64,000 nt of DNA from NCBI GenBank assembly GCA_965116625.1, contig OZ220717.1, positions 4,216,001 to 4,280,000 of the forward strand. Reading direction: 5' to 3'. This DNA is from VXNE01 sp965116625. GTDB taxonomy: Bacteria; Pseudomonadota; Gammaproteobacteria; Pseudomonadales; Azotimanducaceae. A program made the position numbers and the translations under genes. Below are positions 1 to 8,503 of the stretch, in pieces; position 1 is the first letter of the stretch; each line of letters opens with the position of its first letter. The notes below the pieces were generated by a model that had not been told where the DNA came from, ran no database searches, and worked only from the letters and a program-made list of their open reading frames with translations.

Positions 1-996
1 GTGAGGAAACGCCGCGTAAAGCAGCCGGACCGCCTGTCCTGCCGCGACGAATCCAGCAGCCCTGCTCGGAACGTACAGTTCCGCTTCGAGTTCGCTACCT
101 GCTGGCCGGATGGACGCCAGCGGCTGATGCGGCGCGACGATTGCGCCCGGCGTGTCCTTGATCGAGGCGACCGTTCCATCTACCGGTGCCTTGACGACGT
201 AGGCCCTGCGCCCTTCCAGCTCCGCTTCGCGTTGCTTGATGTCGGCGGCCTGGCTCTCCAGCCGGGAGACGCGCAGTGCCGCCTCCTGGGGGACCATCGC
301 CAGCCGGTGGCGCAAATCCGTCAGGCGCGCGCGCAGTTCGGCCAACCGCTGCGCCTGGCGCTTTTCCTCCAGGTGGTGGGCCAGCCAGGACTGCTTTCGT
401 GCCTCCGACTCAACCACCGAGACGAAGCCTGCCTCGAGCAGCGCAGTCGCCCGTGTGAACGCCGAGCGCGCCGTCTCGGTGATCTCGCGCTGCAGTGCCC
501 GCTGTTCCTCGAACGACGCTATCTGCGCCTTCAGTCCGTCCCGCTCGGCTTCGAGCCGCGAGCGCTCCCGCGTCAGCCGGTCCCGTTCGAGACGGATCTG
601 ACCCTCGAGCAGGCGTTCCTGATCTCTCAAGGCCTCAAGGGCGATGGAAGCCGCAGTGTCGCCCGTGAGCGACGGTGCCTCGCTTCGGACCACGGCGAGC
701 ACCTGCCCCGCCCCGACTTCCTCGCGCACCCGCACGCGGACCTCGCGCAGGACTCCCGCCCGGGCCGGCGCAACCTTGACCAGGCCCCCCGACGGCACGA
801 GATAGCCCGGCACCCGTTCCGCTCGGGCATAGGTTCCGAAGAATGCGTAGGTCCCGAGGCCCAGCAACGTCACCAGGAGCCAACCCGTGATCACGGCGAT
901 CGGTAGCGGCGTGACGATCAGGACATCGCCGTGCAGGCGCTGGCGCTGCGCTTCGAGAACCTCCTTTCGGAACAACGTTGGCATCGCCGGTACCAT
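1..996 (-). CDS. HlyD-family membrane fusion protein, 3' end off the left edge
   Basis: This is a partial gene read on the minus strand; about 332 residues are visible and its C-terminus lies beyond position 1. It looks like the periplasmic adaptor of a type I or bacteriocin-type ABC export system (CvaA/RaxA-like). A short cytoplasmic start (MPTLFRKEVLEAQRQRL) precedes one membrane segment (about residues 30-55). Then come the first half of a lipoyl-like hybrid domain, a long charged coiled coil, and the second lipoyl half (APVDGTVASI). ATGs lie in frame at 996 and 984; neither has a clear ribosome site, and the downstream one matches the usual family N-terminus better. The ABC partner is presumably beyond the edge. 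The family call is firm; the substrate is unknown. Confidence 0.85.
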   Translation of the reverse strand, partial: MVPAMPTLFRKEVLEAQRQRLHGDVLIVTPLPIAVITGWLLVTLLGLGTYAFFGTYARAERVPGYLVPSGGLVKVAPARAGVLREVRVRVREEVGAGQVLAVVRSEAPSLTGDTAASIALEALRDQERLLEGQIRLERDRLTRERSRLEAERDGLKAQIASFEEQRALQREITETARSAFTRATALLEAGFVSVVESEARKQSWLAHHLEEKRQAQRLAELRARLTDLRHRLAMVPQEAALRVSRLESQAADIKQREAELEGRRAYVVKAPVDGTVASIKDTPGAIVAPHQPLASIRPAGSELEAELYVPSRAAGFVAAGQAVRLLYAAFPH

Positions 997-1092
997 AGGC
1001 TGGCGGCGGCGCCACGCATACGGACCGCGTCCGGTACTTTGGTAAGCAATGTCTCAAATTGCACGGGGCGCATGCCGCCCCGGCGTTAGGGA

Positions 1093-2058
1093 TCAGCGTG
1101 GCGCGAGGTACTCCGCCGGGTCGAAACGGCGGCCGTCCTTCAGAACCTCGAAGTGAACATGGGGTCCCGTCGATCGCCCCGTGCTCCCAAGCTGTGCGAT
1201 CACCTCGCCTTTCTTGACGATGTCGCCGGGTTCAACCTGAACGGACTCGTGGTGCGCGTATCGGGTGGAAATGCCTTCACCGTGCTCGATCTCCACCATC
1301 TGCCCGTACGCGCCCGAATCCCCCACGAACGTGACCACGCCGCCAGCGACCGCCCTGACGTCGCTGCCCGGCCCGCCCGTGAAGTCGACGCCGTGGTGCC
1401 ACGCGGGCTGGCCGGAGATCGGATCGATGCGGTTGCCGTACCGCGACGATATCCAGCCCCCTTCCAGCGGTCCCCGGGCGGGCGCGATCTGGTTCCTGAA
1501 GCTGCCCCGCGCAAGCATCGACTCGAGCGCCTGCATTTCGCGCTCGCGCATTCGGAGTTCCGCCGACAACTGGTCGATCCTCGCGAAGTAGTCGGAAACG
1601 GGAATGCCTTCATCGCCGACCCTGGTTTCCGGACCGCCGGTCGCCGCGGGGAGGTCGAAACGGAACTCGCTTTCGCCGAGACCGGCGACCCGGGTCATCT
1701 CGGAAACCCGTTCTCCGAGCGCTTCCATGCGCAACAGCCGCGCCTCCATGTTCGCCAGTTTCCGTCCCGCCGCGAGCACCTGTTCGGTCGACTGGCGCGA
1801 CAGCAGATCAATCTCCTCACGCTGCCGGTCGAGTCGCCCGTTCCAGCCCGAGACCGTCATCGCATTGAGGGATTCCGTCGCCGTGTGGCGAAACGCAAGC
1901 ATGACGTTCACGATGACGAAGAGACCAAGGAAGGCGGCAAACCCGACGACCGCGGCCTGGGGGACGCTGAGCGAGCGAATTCGACCGTGTCCGTCCCCCG
2001 CGCTTATGATGTGAATTGTTTTTTTCATCGATTGAGCGCGCATGCCAAGCCGTAACAT
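1093..2058 (-). CDS. M23-family murein endopeptidase, membrane anchored
   Basis: A 321-residue protein with a short cytoplasmic N-terminus, one membrane helix (about residues 35-55), a coiled-coil stretch (about 75-185) and a C-terminal LytM/M23 domain. The zinc site is complete: the HHGVDF segment gives the first His and Asp, and HVHFE gives the HxH pair. Such proteins cleave peptidoglycan cross-links or activate amidases. In many gammaproteobacteria a gene of this type lies between the ftsZ/lpxC end of the division cluster and secA, next to a DciA gene, as here. Two starts are possible: ATG at 2058 has AGGA eight bases upstream; ATG at 2028 (MKKTIHIIS) would avoid overlap with the divergent neighbour. 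Confidence 0.9.
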   Translation of the reverse strand: MLRLGMRAQSMKKTIHIISAGDGHGRIRSLSVPQAAVVGFAAFLGLFVIVNVMLAFRHTATESLNAMTVSGWNGRLDRQREEIDLLSRQSTEQVLAAGRKLANMEARLLRMEALGERVSEMTRVAGLGESEFRFDLPAATGGPETRVGDEGIPVSDYFARIDQLSAELRMREREMQALESMLARGSFRNQIAPARGPLEGGWISSRYGNRIDPISGQPAWHHGVDFTGGPGSDVRAVAGGVVTFVGDSGAYGQMVEIEHGEGISTRYAHHESVQVEPGDIVKKGEVIAQLGSTGRSTGPHVHFEVLKDGRRFDPAEYLAPR

Positions 2059-2368
2059 AGATGAAATCCTGTCGAATCGCCATTCGAGGCGAGGTTCCGC
2101 CGCGAATCAGCTCGCGAGGCTGGTGAGGCACACCGAGGAGCGCGCGTCGTGGACGAGCCAGTTTCGGGCCTTGCTGTCCGACGAGGAAGCACCCCGCTTC
2201 GAGGTGGCGAACAAGCGGGGGGCGATCCTGACCGTGCACGCGACGAGCGCCGCCTGGGCGAACCGCCTGCGCTTTCGCGTGCCGGAACTGTTGCCCGCCC
2301 TGCAACGGTTGCAGGACTTCTCGAACATCGAACAGATCCGCATCCGCACGGCGCATCGGCCGACATAG
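2042..2368 (+). CDS. DUF721/DciA-like protein
   Basis: A 108-residue protein matching the DUF721 (DciA) pattern. Its core, with AILTVHATSAAWANRLRF followed by a leucine-rich helix (PELLPALQRLQ), is the conserved signature. DciA is the ancestral loader or partner of the replicative helicase DnaB in bacteria lacking DnaC. It is transcribed away from the M23 peptidase gene; if that gene starts at 2058 the two 5' ends overlap by 17 bp. No second ORF of the usual lpxC-secA neighbourhood is present. The assignment rests on the core motif and context, so the family is likely but the function is inferred. Confidence 0.75.
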   Translation: MPSRNIDEILSNRHSRRGSAANQLARLVRHTEERASWTSQFRALLSDEEAPRFEVANKRGAILTVHATSAAWANRLRFRVPELLPALQRLQDFSNIEQIRIRTAHRPT

Positions 2369-2413
2369 GGCAAAGCGAAGGCAGCTTGCGGTAGGAGTGG
2401 CTGCGCGGTCCTC

Positions 2414-3655
2414 CTAAAACGGCCAGCCGAAGTGTGGCTGCGGCAGCCGTAGCGCGCGGTCGAGTTCCCGCAGCAGGACATCGTCCCCTCGCAGGTCATC
2501 CGTCACGGCCAGGCTCGCCGCGTTTCGCACCCCCAGCCAGAGACGGCTGAAGGCGCCGACCGACGCACGCAGCGTCGGGAGGCCGGGGGACTGCCCCTGC
2601 TCCGCCGAACATTCTGCACCCAGGGTCACGACGTAGTCGCCGGCGTTGCCCCGCCAACCCGTCTGGGCCCCCAGGTGTTCAGCGACGGGATCTGACAGTT
2701 GAAGATTGAAGCTGACGCTTTCGGCATCGAGGTGGGTCTTCGCCAGGCAATTCACCAGATCGAGGATGCGTACCTGGGAATAGGCGTGCGTGGTGTGCTT
2801 GCCCGCGTGCTTCGAGCCCTGGCTGATTTCGCGGCTGCGGAGCGGCTGCATGAGCAGGTCCTGGAACTGGATGCCGGGCGGCTCCTCCATTACCAGGGAG
2901 AACACCTGGTCGCCCAATGATCGCATCAGGGCCAGCAGTTCCATCAGTTGCTCGGTGGACCGATACGCGTACCACCGAATCGCGTAGGGGCCGTTTTCGC
3001 CACTCGTCTCGCCGAGAAAGAAATGCGACAGGGCGCCGTCGGGCGCATCGTAGTAGCCGAGTCCGATGGTCCTGGCGGCGTCGTAGGACGACAGCTCGGC
3101 ACGCAGGCCTCCCCCGGAGTCGATGACGATGCTGCCGTGGTCACGCATGCGGGCGCGCATCGCCTGGTGGATGTCTTCCCAGTCCCCCGCCGTCAGCCGC
3201 CTGGGCGGGCGAGGGGGACGATCAACCCGCAGCGTGGCGGGATCGAACTTGATGGTGTTCGAGTAGGCGCCGGTACCGAATCCGAGCCGGTCGTAGTAGC
3301 CCTGGTCGAACATGTTCAGTGCGGCGACCTCGCTGCCGGCTTCCCGGCCAGCCGCCAGGGCGTGGGCGGTGAGCCTGCTCGCGGCACCCAGCCTGCGGGC
3401 GATGCGGCTGGTTACCACGCCGGTGACCGCGGTCATTCCAAGGTCCGTTGCCCCGTGGCGCATGGATCCGGGAGCAGTAAAGACGACGCATTCGGCCTGA
3501 CCGTCGATGGGCAGGATCCACCCACGGGAGGCGAGCGCTTCCGTCTCGAACGCCTTCGCGTCGTCCTCGTCCTCGAGCCAGCCGACCTCGTACATGATCC
3601 GCGTCGCGGCCGAAAAGTCGCGGTCGTGGTCGTAGTCGAGAATCTCCATCTTCAT
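2414..3655 (-). CDS. Eis-like GNAT acetyltransferase
   Basis: A 413-residue protein with the layout of the Eis family: an N-terminal GNAT acetyl-CoA fold (the MTAVTGVVTSRIARRLGAAS region holds the binding loop), a second GNAT-like domain, and a C-terminal SCP2-like domain. It ends in Phe (HFGWPF). In Eis enzymes the free carboxylate of the terminal Phe is the catalytic base, so an exact Phe terminus supports the assignment. Eis proteins acetylate amines on aminoglycosides or lysines; the substrate here cannot be read. A second in-frame Met two codons in (3649) is an equally good start. It lies divergent from the homocysteine methyltransferase-like gene with about 100 bp between. Confidence 0.75.
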   Translation of the reverse strand: MKMEILDYDHDRDFSAATRIMYEVGWLEDEDDAKAFETEALASRGWILPIDGQAECVVFTAPGSMRHGATDLGMTAVTGVVTSRIARRLGAASRLTAHALAAGREAGSEVAALNMFDQGYYDRLGFGTGAYSNTIKFDPATLRVDRPPRPPRRLTAGDWEDIHQAMRARMRDHGSIVIDSGGGLRAELSSYDAARTIGLGYYDAPDGALSHFFLGETSGENGPYAIRWYAYRSTEQLMELLALMRSLGDQVFSLVMEEPPGIQFQDLLMQPLRSREISQGSKHAGKHTTHAYSQVRILDLVNCLAKTHLDAESVSFNLQLSDPVAEHLGAQTGWRGNAGDYVVTLGAECSAEQGQSPGLPTLRASVGAFSRLWLGVRNAASLAVTDDLRGDDVLLRELDRALRLPQPHFGWPF

Positions 3656-3756
3656 GCGGCACCAAGCCTACCGGCCACTTCGACGCATTGGAATCGCGAA
3701 AGAGTATCCGCCGGTTCGCCAATCTCCCGGCGCGCTTGTAGCATCTCTGGAAGTCA

Positions 3757-4680
3757 ATGGAGTCCCGTGCCGAGTCCAAGAACCCCGTGTCCTGGCAGCA
3801 GAAGCTCGAAAACAACCAGGTCGTCGTAATCGACGGCGGGACCGGATCCGAACTCCAGCGGCGGGGCGTGCCGATGAGCGAAGCCGCCTGGTCCGGACTG
3901 GCGGTCCACAGCCACCCCGAGGTGGTGCGGTCGGTGCACGAGGCCTACATCGCCGCCGGCGCCGAGGTGATCATCACCAACACGTTCGGCACCGCGCGGT
4001 TTCTGCTGGAGCCAGCCGGCCTTGGCGACGAGTTCGAGCGCATCAACGTCGGGGCCGTGCAACTCGCCGCCGAAGCCCGCGACGCGTCCGGCAGGGACGT
4101 CGCGATCGCCGGGTCGATCTCGAACCTGCCGCCTGGAATGGACGCAGCCAACTATCCCGACCCCGACGATGAACTCGCGGGGCTCAGGGAACTCGCGAAG
4201 ATCCTGGCGGACAGCGGGGTGGACCTCATCGCCCTGGAGATGATGCAGGACACCCGCCATGCGGCCCGCGCGATGGAAGCGGCGCTCGAGACCGGCCTCC
4301 CCGTCTGGCTGGGCGTGAGCTGCAGGCGGCGCGCCGGCGGCGGGGGACTCGTGAGTTTCGACCTGCCCGGCGTCGACTTCGCCCGGCCGCTGGACACGCT
4401 CATCCCGATGGGGCCCAGCGTGGTCAACATCATGCATAGCGACATCAATGTCACGCCCGAGGCGATCGCGATGGTGAGGGAACGCTGGACGGGGCCCATC
4501 GGCGTGTACCCGGAAGTCGGCGAGTTTGTGGCGCCGAAATCGACATTCGATAGCGATGCGACGCCCGAGCGCCTGGTGGAACACGCGCGGGGCTGGATCG
4601 ATTGCGGCGCCCTCCTGGTCGGCGGATGCTGTGGCACCACGCCGGCGCACATCGCGGCGCTGGCGGCGGCGTTCGGCTGA
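3757..4680 (+). CDS. Homocysteine S-methyltransferase-family protein
   Basis: A 307-residue single-domain TIM barrel of the MetH-N/BHMT/MmuM family. It has the opening DGGTGSELQRRG (about residues 26-37), TNTFGT (75-80) and the C-terminal GGCCGTTPAHI (289-299), which supplies two zinc cysteines. The third zinc cysteine normally sits in a GxNC motif near two-thirds of the chain. Here that stretch reads VVNIMHSDI (about 222-230) with no cysteine, so zinc binding may be altered. The methyl donor is unknown. It stands alone on the plus strand, between an Eis-like gene and a nitroreductase gene. Confidence 0.8.
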   Translation: MESRAESKNPVSWQQKLENNQVVVIDGGTGSELQRRGVPMSEAAWSGLAVHSHPEVVRSVHEAYIAAGAEVIITNTFGTARFLLEPAGLGDEFERINVGAVQLAAEARDASGRDVAIAGSISNLPPGMDAANYPDPDDELAGLRELAKILADSGVDLIALEMMQDTRHAARAMEAALETGLPVWLGVSCRRRAGGGGLVSFDLPGVDFARPLDTLIPMGPSVVNIMHSDINVTPEAIAMVRERWTGPIGVYPEVGEFVAPKSTFDSDATPERLVEHARGWIDCGALLVGGCCGTTPAHIAALAAAFG

Positions 4681-4704
4681 AGCCGGCGGCGGAAGGAACC
4701 CGGG

Positions 4705-5145
4705 TTATACGGGTTCGGCAATAAAAACCGGGATCGTGCGGGTGGGCGCCGCCCGCCTGCTGTAATCCTCGTAGGGCGGGAATGCCGCGACGGCGGCCGC
4801 CCAGACCTGCGCCCGCTCCTCCCCGTCAACGACTTCGCGGGCACGCATGCGCGAGACCTCGGTGGCGTCTCGAATCTCGATGTCCCCGTCGGCCCGCAGG
4901 TTGTATACCCAGACCGGATTCCTGGGCGCACCGCCCTGCGAGCCCACCAGGACGTAGCTGTCGCCATGCTTGACGCGCATGAGCGGCGTCTTGCGGATGG
5001 CACCGGTCCTGTTGCCCCTGTGCGTCACGATGATGCAGGGCAGGCCCGTGTCGCGCAGCTCCGTGCCCTTCGTTCCGCCACTGCTTTCGTAAAGCTCGAC
5101 CTGTTCGCGGACCCACTGGACCGGTGTGGGAACGTACTTCGCCAT
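4705..5145 (-). CDS. Deazaflavin-dependent nitroreductase-family protein (Ddn-like)
   Basis: A 146-residue protein with the split-barrel fold pattern of the F420H2-dependent Ddn family: LRDTGLPCIIVTHRGNRTG near the start, then TPLMRV, YVLVGSQGG, PVWVYNL and a closing PVFIAEP strand. Family members use F420 or related cofactors to reduce nitro compounds or quinones and are best known in actinobacteria. Occurrence in proteobacteria is known but scattered. No F420 biosynthesis gene is in this window. The family call is firm; cofactor use is inferred. It lies downstream of ftsZ on the same strand but is separated by about 150 bp containing two hairpins. Confidence 0.8.
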   Translation of the reverse strand: MAKYVPTPVQWVREQVELYESSGGTKGTELRDTGLPCIIVTHRGNRTGAIRKTPLMRVKHGDSYVLVGSQGGAPRNPVWVYNLRADGDIEIRDATEVSRMRAREVVDGEERAQVWAAAVAAFPPYEDYSRRAAPTRTIPVFIAEPV

Positions 5146-5201
5146 CGATGGTTCCTTCGCGAATTGAGAATTGAGAAGTCACGGCCAGTCTAACAGTGAC
5201 G

Positions 5202-5272
5202 CGCGTCGACCGGCGCGGTCAGGTCGACGCGGGCTCCCGGCGACGGTGGAGTTCGGGCAGGTGGCGAACTCC
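5202..5272. other. Two perfect hairpins in the ftsZ 3' spacer
   Basis: Two perfect inverted repeats lie in tandem between ftsZ and the Ddn-like gene. One is a 9-bp stem (CGCGTCGAC at 5202-5210 with GTCGACGCG at 5223-5231, 12-base loop). The other is an 8-bp stem (GGAGTTCG at 5248-5255 with CGAACTCC at 5265-5272, 9-base loop). Neither is followed by a T tract on either strand, so they are not textbook intrinsic terminators, but they may stabilise the ftsZ 3' end or attenuate read-through. Confidence 0.55.
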
Positions 5273-5294
5273 CCGTCCCGGCATGCGGCTGCGG

Positions 5295-6446
5295 CTACTG
5301 TCTCGTGCGGTTCAGGAATCCCTGGACATCCAGGTAACTCTCCTGGGCGGGGCGATCGACGTCCGCGAGGTGGTCGGTCGGCCGTTCCCGCCGGCCGCGA
5401 AGGTAGGCCGGCCGTTCGAGTTCGGAATAGTCAACCACTTCGCCGGGATCTTCCACGTCCACGATCTCTTCGACGGCCGGTTCGTGTTCTTCCGACGCGC
5501 CCGCCAGCCCCGTGACCACCACGGTCACCTTCAGATCGTCGCCCCACTCGGGGTCGACCACCATTCCCAGGACGACCTGGCAGTCCTTGGATGTGAACTC
5601 CTCCACCGTGTCGCCGACCTCGTAGACCTCCTCGATCTTGAGATTCGATCCCGCCTCCACGTTGATGAGGACGCCCCGTGCTCCCATGAGCTCGATGTCC
5701 TCGAGCAGCGGACAGCGAATCGCAGCTTCCGCCGCATCCCGGGCCCGGTTCTCGCCCGTCGCGCGGCCGGTGCCCATCATCGCCTTGCCCATCTCGGACA
5801 TGACCGCACGGACATCCGCGAAGTCGGTGTTGATCAATCCCGGCCGGATGATCAGGTCCGATATTCCCTGCACCGCACCGAGCAGCACGTCGTTCGCCGC
5901 CGCGAACGCATCCAGCACCAGCGTCTTCTCGCCAAGCACGGACGGCAGCTTGTCGTTCGGAATGACGATCAGGGAGTCCACGTGGCGCTCGAGCTCCGCG
6001 ATACCCTTGTCGGCGGTCTCCGTGCGCTTCTCGAACCTGAACGGCCGCGTTACCACGGCAACCGTCAGGATGCCGAGTTCCCTCGCAACCTCCGCGAAGA
6101 CCGGTGCGGCACCGGTACCCGTGCCGCCACCCATCCCGGTCGTGATGAAGACCATGTCCGCCCCATCGAGTATCTCCCCGATTCGATCCCGGTCCTCCAT
6201 CGCCGACTGTCTGCCGATCTCTGGATTCGCTCCCGCGCCCAGCCCCTGCGTGACCGATGCGCCAAGCTGCAGGATCGTGTTCGCGGCAACGTTCTTCAGT
6301 GCCTGCGCATCCGTGTTGGCGGCGATGAACTCAACGCCGTCCACGTCATGCTTCAGCATGTGCTGCACCGCGTTGCCGCCACCGCCGCCAACGCCAATCA
6401 CCTTGATAATCGCGCTCTCGGGGGCGCTATCCACCAGTTCAAACAT
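5295..6446 (-). CDS. ftsZ: Cell division GTPase FtsZ
   Basis: A 383-residue tubulin homologue that polymerises into the Z ring. Visible signatures are the glycine-rich nucleotide loop VIGVGGGGGNAVQHM (about residues 16-30), the tubulin motif GGGTGTG (106-112), the T7 synergy loop NTDFADVR, and the C-terminal conserved peptide LDVQGFLNR that binds FtsA and ZipA. A short acidic linker (about 320-345) precedes that peptide. The start has a good ribosome site (GGAG, seven bases upstream). It is the last gene of the dcw cluster, 30 bp after ftsA; lpxC, its usual follower, is not here. Confidence 0.98.
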   Translation of the reverse strand: MFELVDSAPESAIIKVIGVGGGGGNAVQHMLKHDVDGVEFIAANTDAQALKNVAANTILQLGASVTQGLGAGANPEIGRQSAMEDRDRIGEILDGADMVFITTGMGGGTGTGAAPVFAEVARELGILTVAVVTRPFRFEKRTETADKGIAELERHVDSLIVIPNDKLPSVLGEKTLVLDAFAAANDVLLGAVQGISDLIIRPGLINTDFADVRAVMSEMGKAMMGTGRATGENRARDAAEAAIRCPLLEDIELMGARGVLINVEAGSNLKIEEVYEVGDTVEEFTSKDCQVVLGMVVDPEWGDDLKVTVVVTGLAGASEEHEPAVEEIVDVEDPGEVVDYSELERPAYLRGRRERPTDHLADVDRPAQESYLDVQGFLNRTRQ

Positions 6447-6476
6447 CTACCTGCTCCTCAACTCCTCTGGATGCGT

Positions 6477-7700
6477 TCAAACGTTCTCGCCGAACCACTT
6501 GCCGATGCGGCTGAAAAATCCCCGGGAGCCGGAGTTGCCGTTATGGCCTCCGTTCTCCCGCTGTTGTCCGTACACGAGCAAACCCACGCCCGTCGCGTAG
6601 ACGGGATTGCGCACTATGTCGGGCAATCCCTCCACCGTCCTCGGCGTACCGACAGAAACCGGCATGCCGAAGATCTCCTCCGCCAGTTCCACGGCGCCCT
6701 CCATCTTCGAGGACCCGCCCGTCAGCACGATTCCGGCGCCCAACAACTCCTCGAACCCGCTGCGGCGCAGTTCGGTCCTGACAAGCGTGAACAACTCTTC
6801 GTACCGGGGCTCCACTACCTCGGCCAGGGCGTGACGCGGAAGGTCGCGGCGCGGCTTGTCGCCGACACCCGGGACCATGATGGTCTCGTCCGGATGCACG
6901 AGCTTGTTCAGGGCACACGCATACTTGATCTTGATCTCCTCGGCATGCCTTGTCGGTGTCCGCAGCGCCATCGCGATGTCGTTGGTGATCTGGGTGCCGG
7001 CGATCGGAATGACGGCGGTGTGGCGAATCGCGCCGTCGGTGAAGACGGCGATATCGGTCGTGCCGCCACCAATGTCCACGAGGCAGACCCCCAACTCCCG
7101 CTCATCGTCCGTCAACACGGAATAGCTGGACGCCAGTTGCTCCAGCACCACTTCGTTGACCGCGAGCCCGCAGCGCGCGATGCACTTCTCTATGTTCTGG
7201 GCCGCATTCACCGCACAGCTCACGAGATGGACCTTCGCTTCCATCCGCACGCCAGACATGCCGAGGGGCTCCTTTACGCCCTCCTGGCTGTCGATGACGT
7301 ACTCCTGCGTGAGAACGTGCAGGATCTTCTGGTCCGCTGGAATCGCGACCGCGCCGGCGGCGTCGATAACCCGGTCGACATCCTGCTGGCCCACCTCGTT
7401 CTCGCTAATCGCGACGATGCCGTGCGAGTTGAGGCTCCGGATATGGGCGCCGGCAATGCCGGCGTAGACGGACTCGATTCGGCACCCGCCCATCAGTTCC
7501 GCTTCCTCGATTGCACGTTGGATGGACTGCACGGTGGACTCGATATCCACCACGACGCCCTTTCTCAACCCGGTGGAGGGGTGTGAACCGATACCCACCA
7601 CCTCGATGCCACCCTCGGGCATGACTTCACCGACCAGGGAAGCCACCTTGCTCGTGCCTATGTCCAGTCCGATGACTTTCTTTCTACCGTTATCCGCCAC
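6477..7700 (-). CDS. ftsA: Cell division protein FtsA
   Basis: A 407-residue actin-like ATPase that tethers FtsZ to the membrane. The phosphate-1 motif is DIGTSKVASLVG (about residues 13-24) and the phosphate-2 motif is DIGGGTTDIAVF (209-220). The SHS2 1C domain lies between them. The C-terminal amphipathic targeting helix is GFFSRIGKWFGENV. A ribosome site (GAGG, eight bases before ATG) supports the start. It lies between ftsQ and ftsZ, the canonical order. Confidence 0.98.
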   Translation of the reverse strand: MADNGRKKVIGLDIGTSKVASLVGEVMPEGGIEVVGIGSHPSTGLRKGVVVDIESTVQSIQRAIEEAELMGGCRIESVYAGIAGAHIRSLNSHGIVAISENEVGQQDVDRVIDAAGAVAIPADQKILHVLTQEYVIDSQEGVKEPLGMSGVRMEAKVHLVSCAVNAAQNIEKCIARCGLAVNEVVLEQLASSYSVLTDDERELGVCLVDIGGGTTDIAVFTDGAIRHTAVIPIAGTQITNDIAMALRTPTRHAEEIKIKYACALNKLVHPDETIMVPGVGDKPRRDLPRHALAEVVEPRYEELFTLVRTELRRSGFEELLGAGIVLTGGSSKMEGAVELAEEIFGMPVSVGTPRTVEGLPDIVRNPVYATGVGLLVYGQQRENGGHNGNSGSRGFFSRIGKWFGENV

Positions 7701-7766
7701 TGTTGGTACCTCGTCTGGCTTCCATCAAAGTGCGCCTCCGCCCAATGGGATTGCCGTTCATGATCG

Positions 7767-8492
7767 CTAACGCCCTCCCGGGCCCGGGTTCCACGCGACT
7801 GCCTCTTCCGTCAGTTCGTCCCGCCAGCGAACCGCAACACCACTGCCGTAGCGGGCGTCGATTCGATCGACCTCGCCCATCCGGTGGGTCAGCGCGTTCG
7901 CGTACACCGCCAGTACCCGCTCCAGGCGCCCGTTGATGTCCTCGGCACCGAGCAGCACGGTGATATCGTCCTCCACCACCAGCTGCCAACCACCGACCTT
8001 GGTTTCTTCGAGAGATTTCAACGTGAGCCCGAGATCGGCCAGCCGGGCGCTCAACTTGCCGTATACCTGCATCGCCTCGCCGCTGGTGGAAAGGGTTCCG
8101 GACAGTTTCGGGAGCGCCCCTTCCCGGTCCGGGGGCCCGGGTGCCCCAACGACCTCTCCGGCGGTCGTCACGTATTCGGCATTGCCCCACCGGGCAGCCA
8201 GTGACTCTCGCTTTACCGACACGTCAATTGCGCCCGATCCGATGCGCCGAACCCGGGTATCCCGCGTCCAGCCAAGCGCGTCGATCGCGTCCACCACGTC
8301 AGCCACGCCGGTTGCGGCCGAATCGAGGGTTGCGCGCACGGCGGCCCGAATCTCCTGCCGCTCGATCTCCGTGAGGTCACCCGCAATCCTGACGAGCTCG
8401 AGGGGCGTATCGAGAAAGCGCCACACGGCCGCCGCACCCGCTCCAACGACCGCAACCAGCATCGACACCGCCAACAACGACTTGATTCGCAT
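7767..8492 (-). CDS. ftsQ: Cell division protein FtsQ
   Basis: A 241-residue bitopic protein of the divisome FtsQBL complex. It has one N-terminal membrane helix (about residues 5-26), a POTRA-like segment starting with LELVRIAGDLTEIERQEI, and a beta domain with the usual family pattern (VSVKRESLAARW, LPKLSG, GWQLVVEDDITVLLG, RLERVLAVY, RIDARYGSGVAVRW). It lies 11 bp downstream of the murC stop, where ddlB normally stands, and 66 bp upstream of ftsA. Slightly shorter than the E. coli protein (276 residues). Confidence 0.95.
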   Translation of the reverse strand: MRIKSLLAVSMLVAVVGAGAAAVWRFLDTPLELVRIAGDLTEIERQEIRAAVRATLDSAATGVADVVDAIDALGWTRDTRVRRIGSGAIDVSVKRESLAARWGNAEYVTTAGEVVGAPGPPDREGALPKLSGTLSTSGEAMQVYGKLSARLADLGLTLKSLEETKVGGWQLVVEDDITVLLGAEDINGRLERVLAVYANALTHRMGEVDRIDARYGSGVAVRWRDELTEEAVAWNPGPGGR

Positions 8493-8503
8493 AGCTCGAC
8501 TCC

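Noticed and set aside
1..906. Open plus-strand frame at the left edge
   Set aside because: The minus strand gives a clear HlyD-family protein over the same bases; the plus frame is its shadow.
5196..7586. Long plus-strand open frame (796 codons) opposite ftsA and ftsZ
   Set aside because: It is antisense to two certain genes, has Arg/His-rich composition typical of GC-rich shadow frames, and matches no family.
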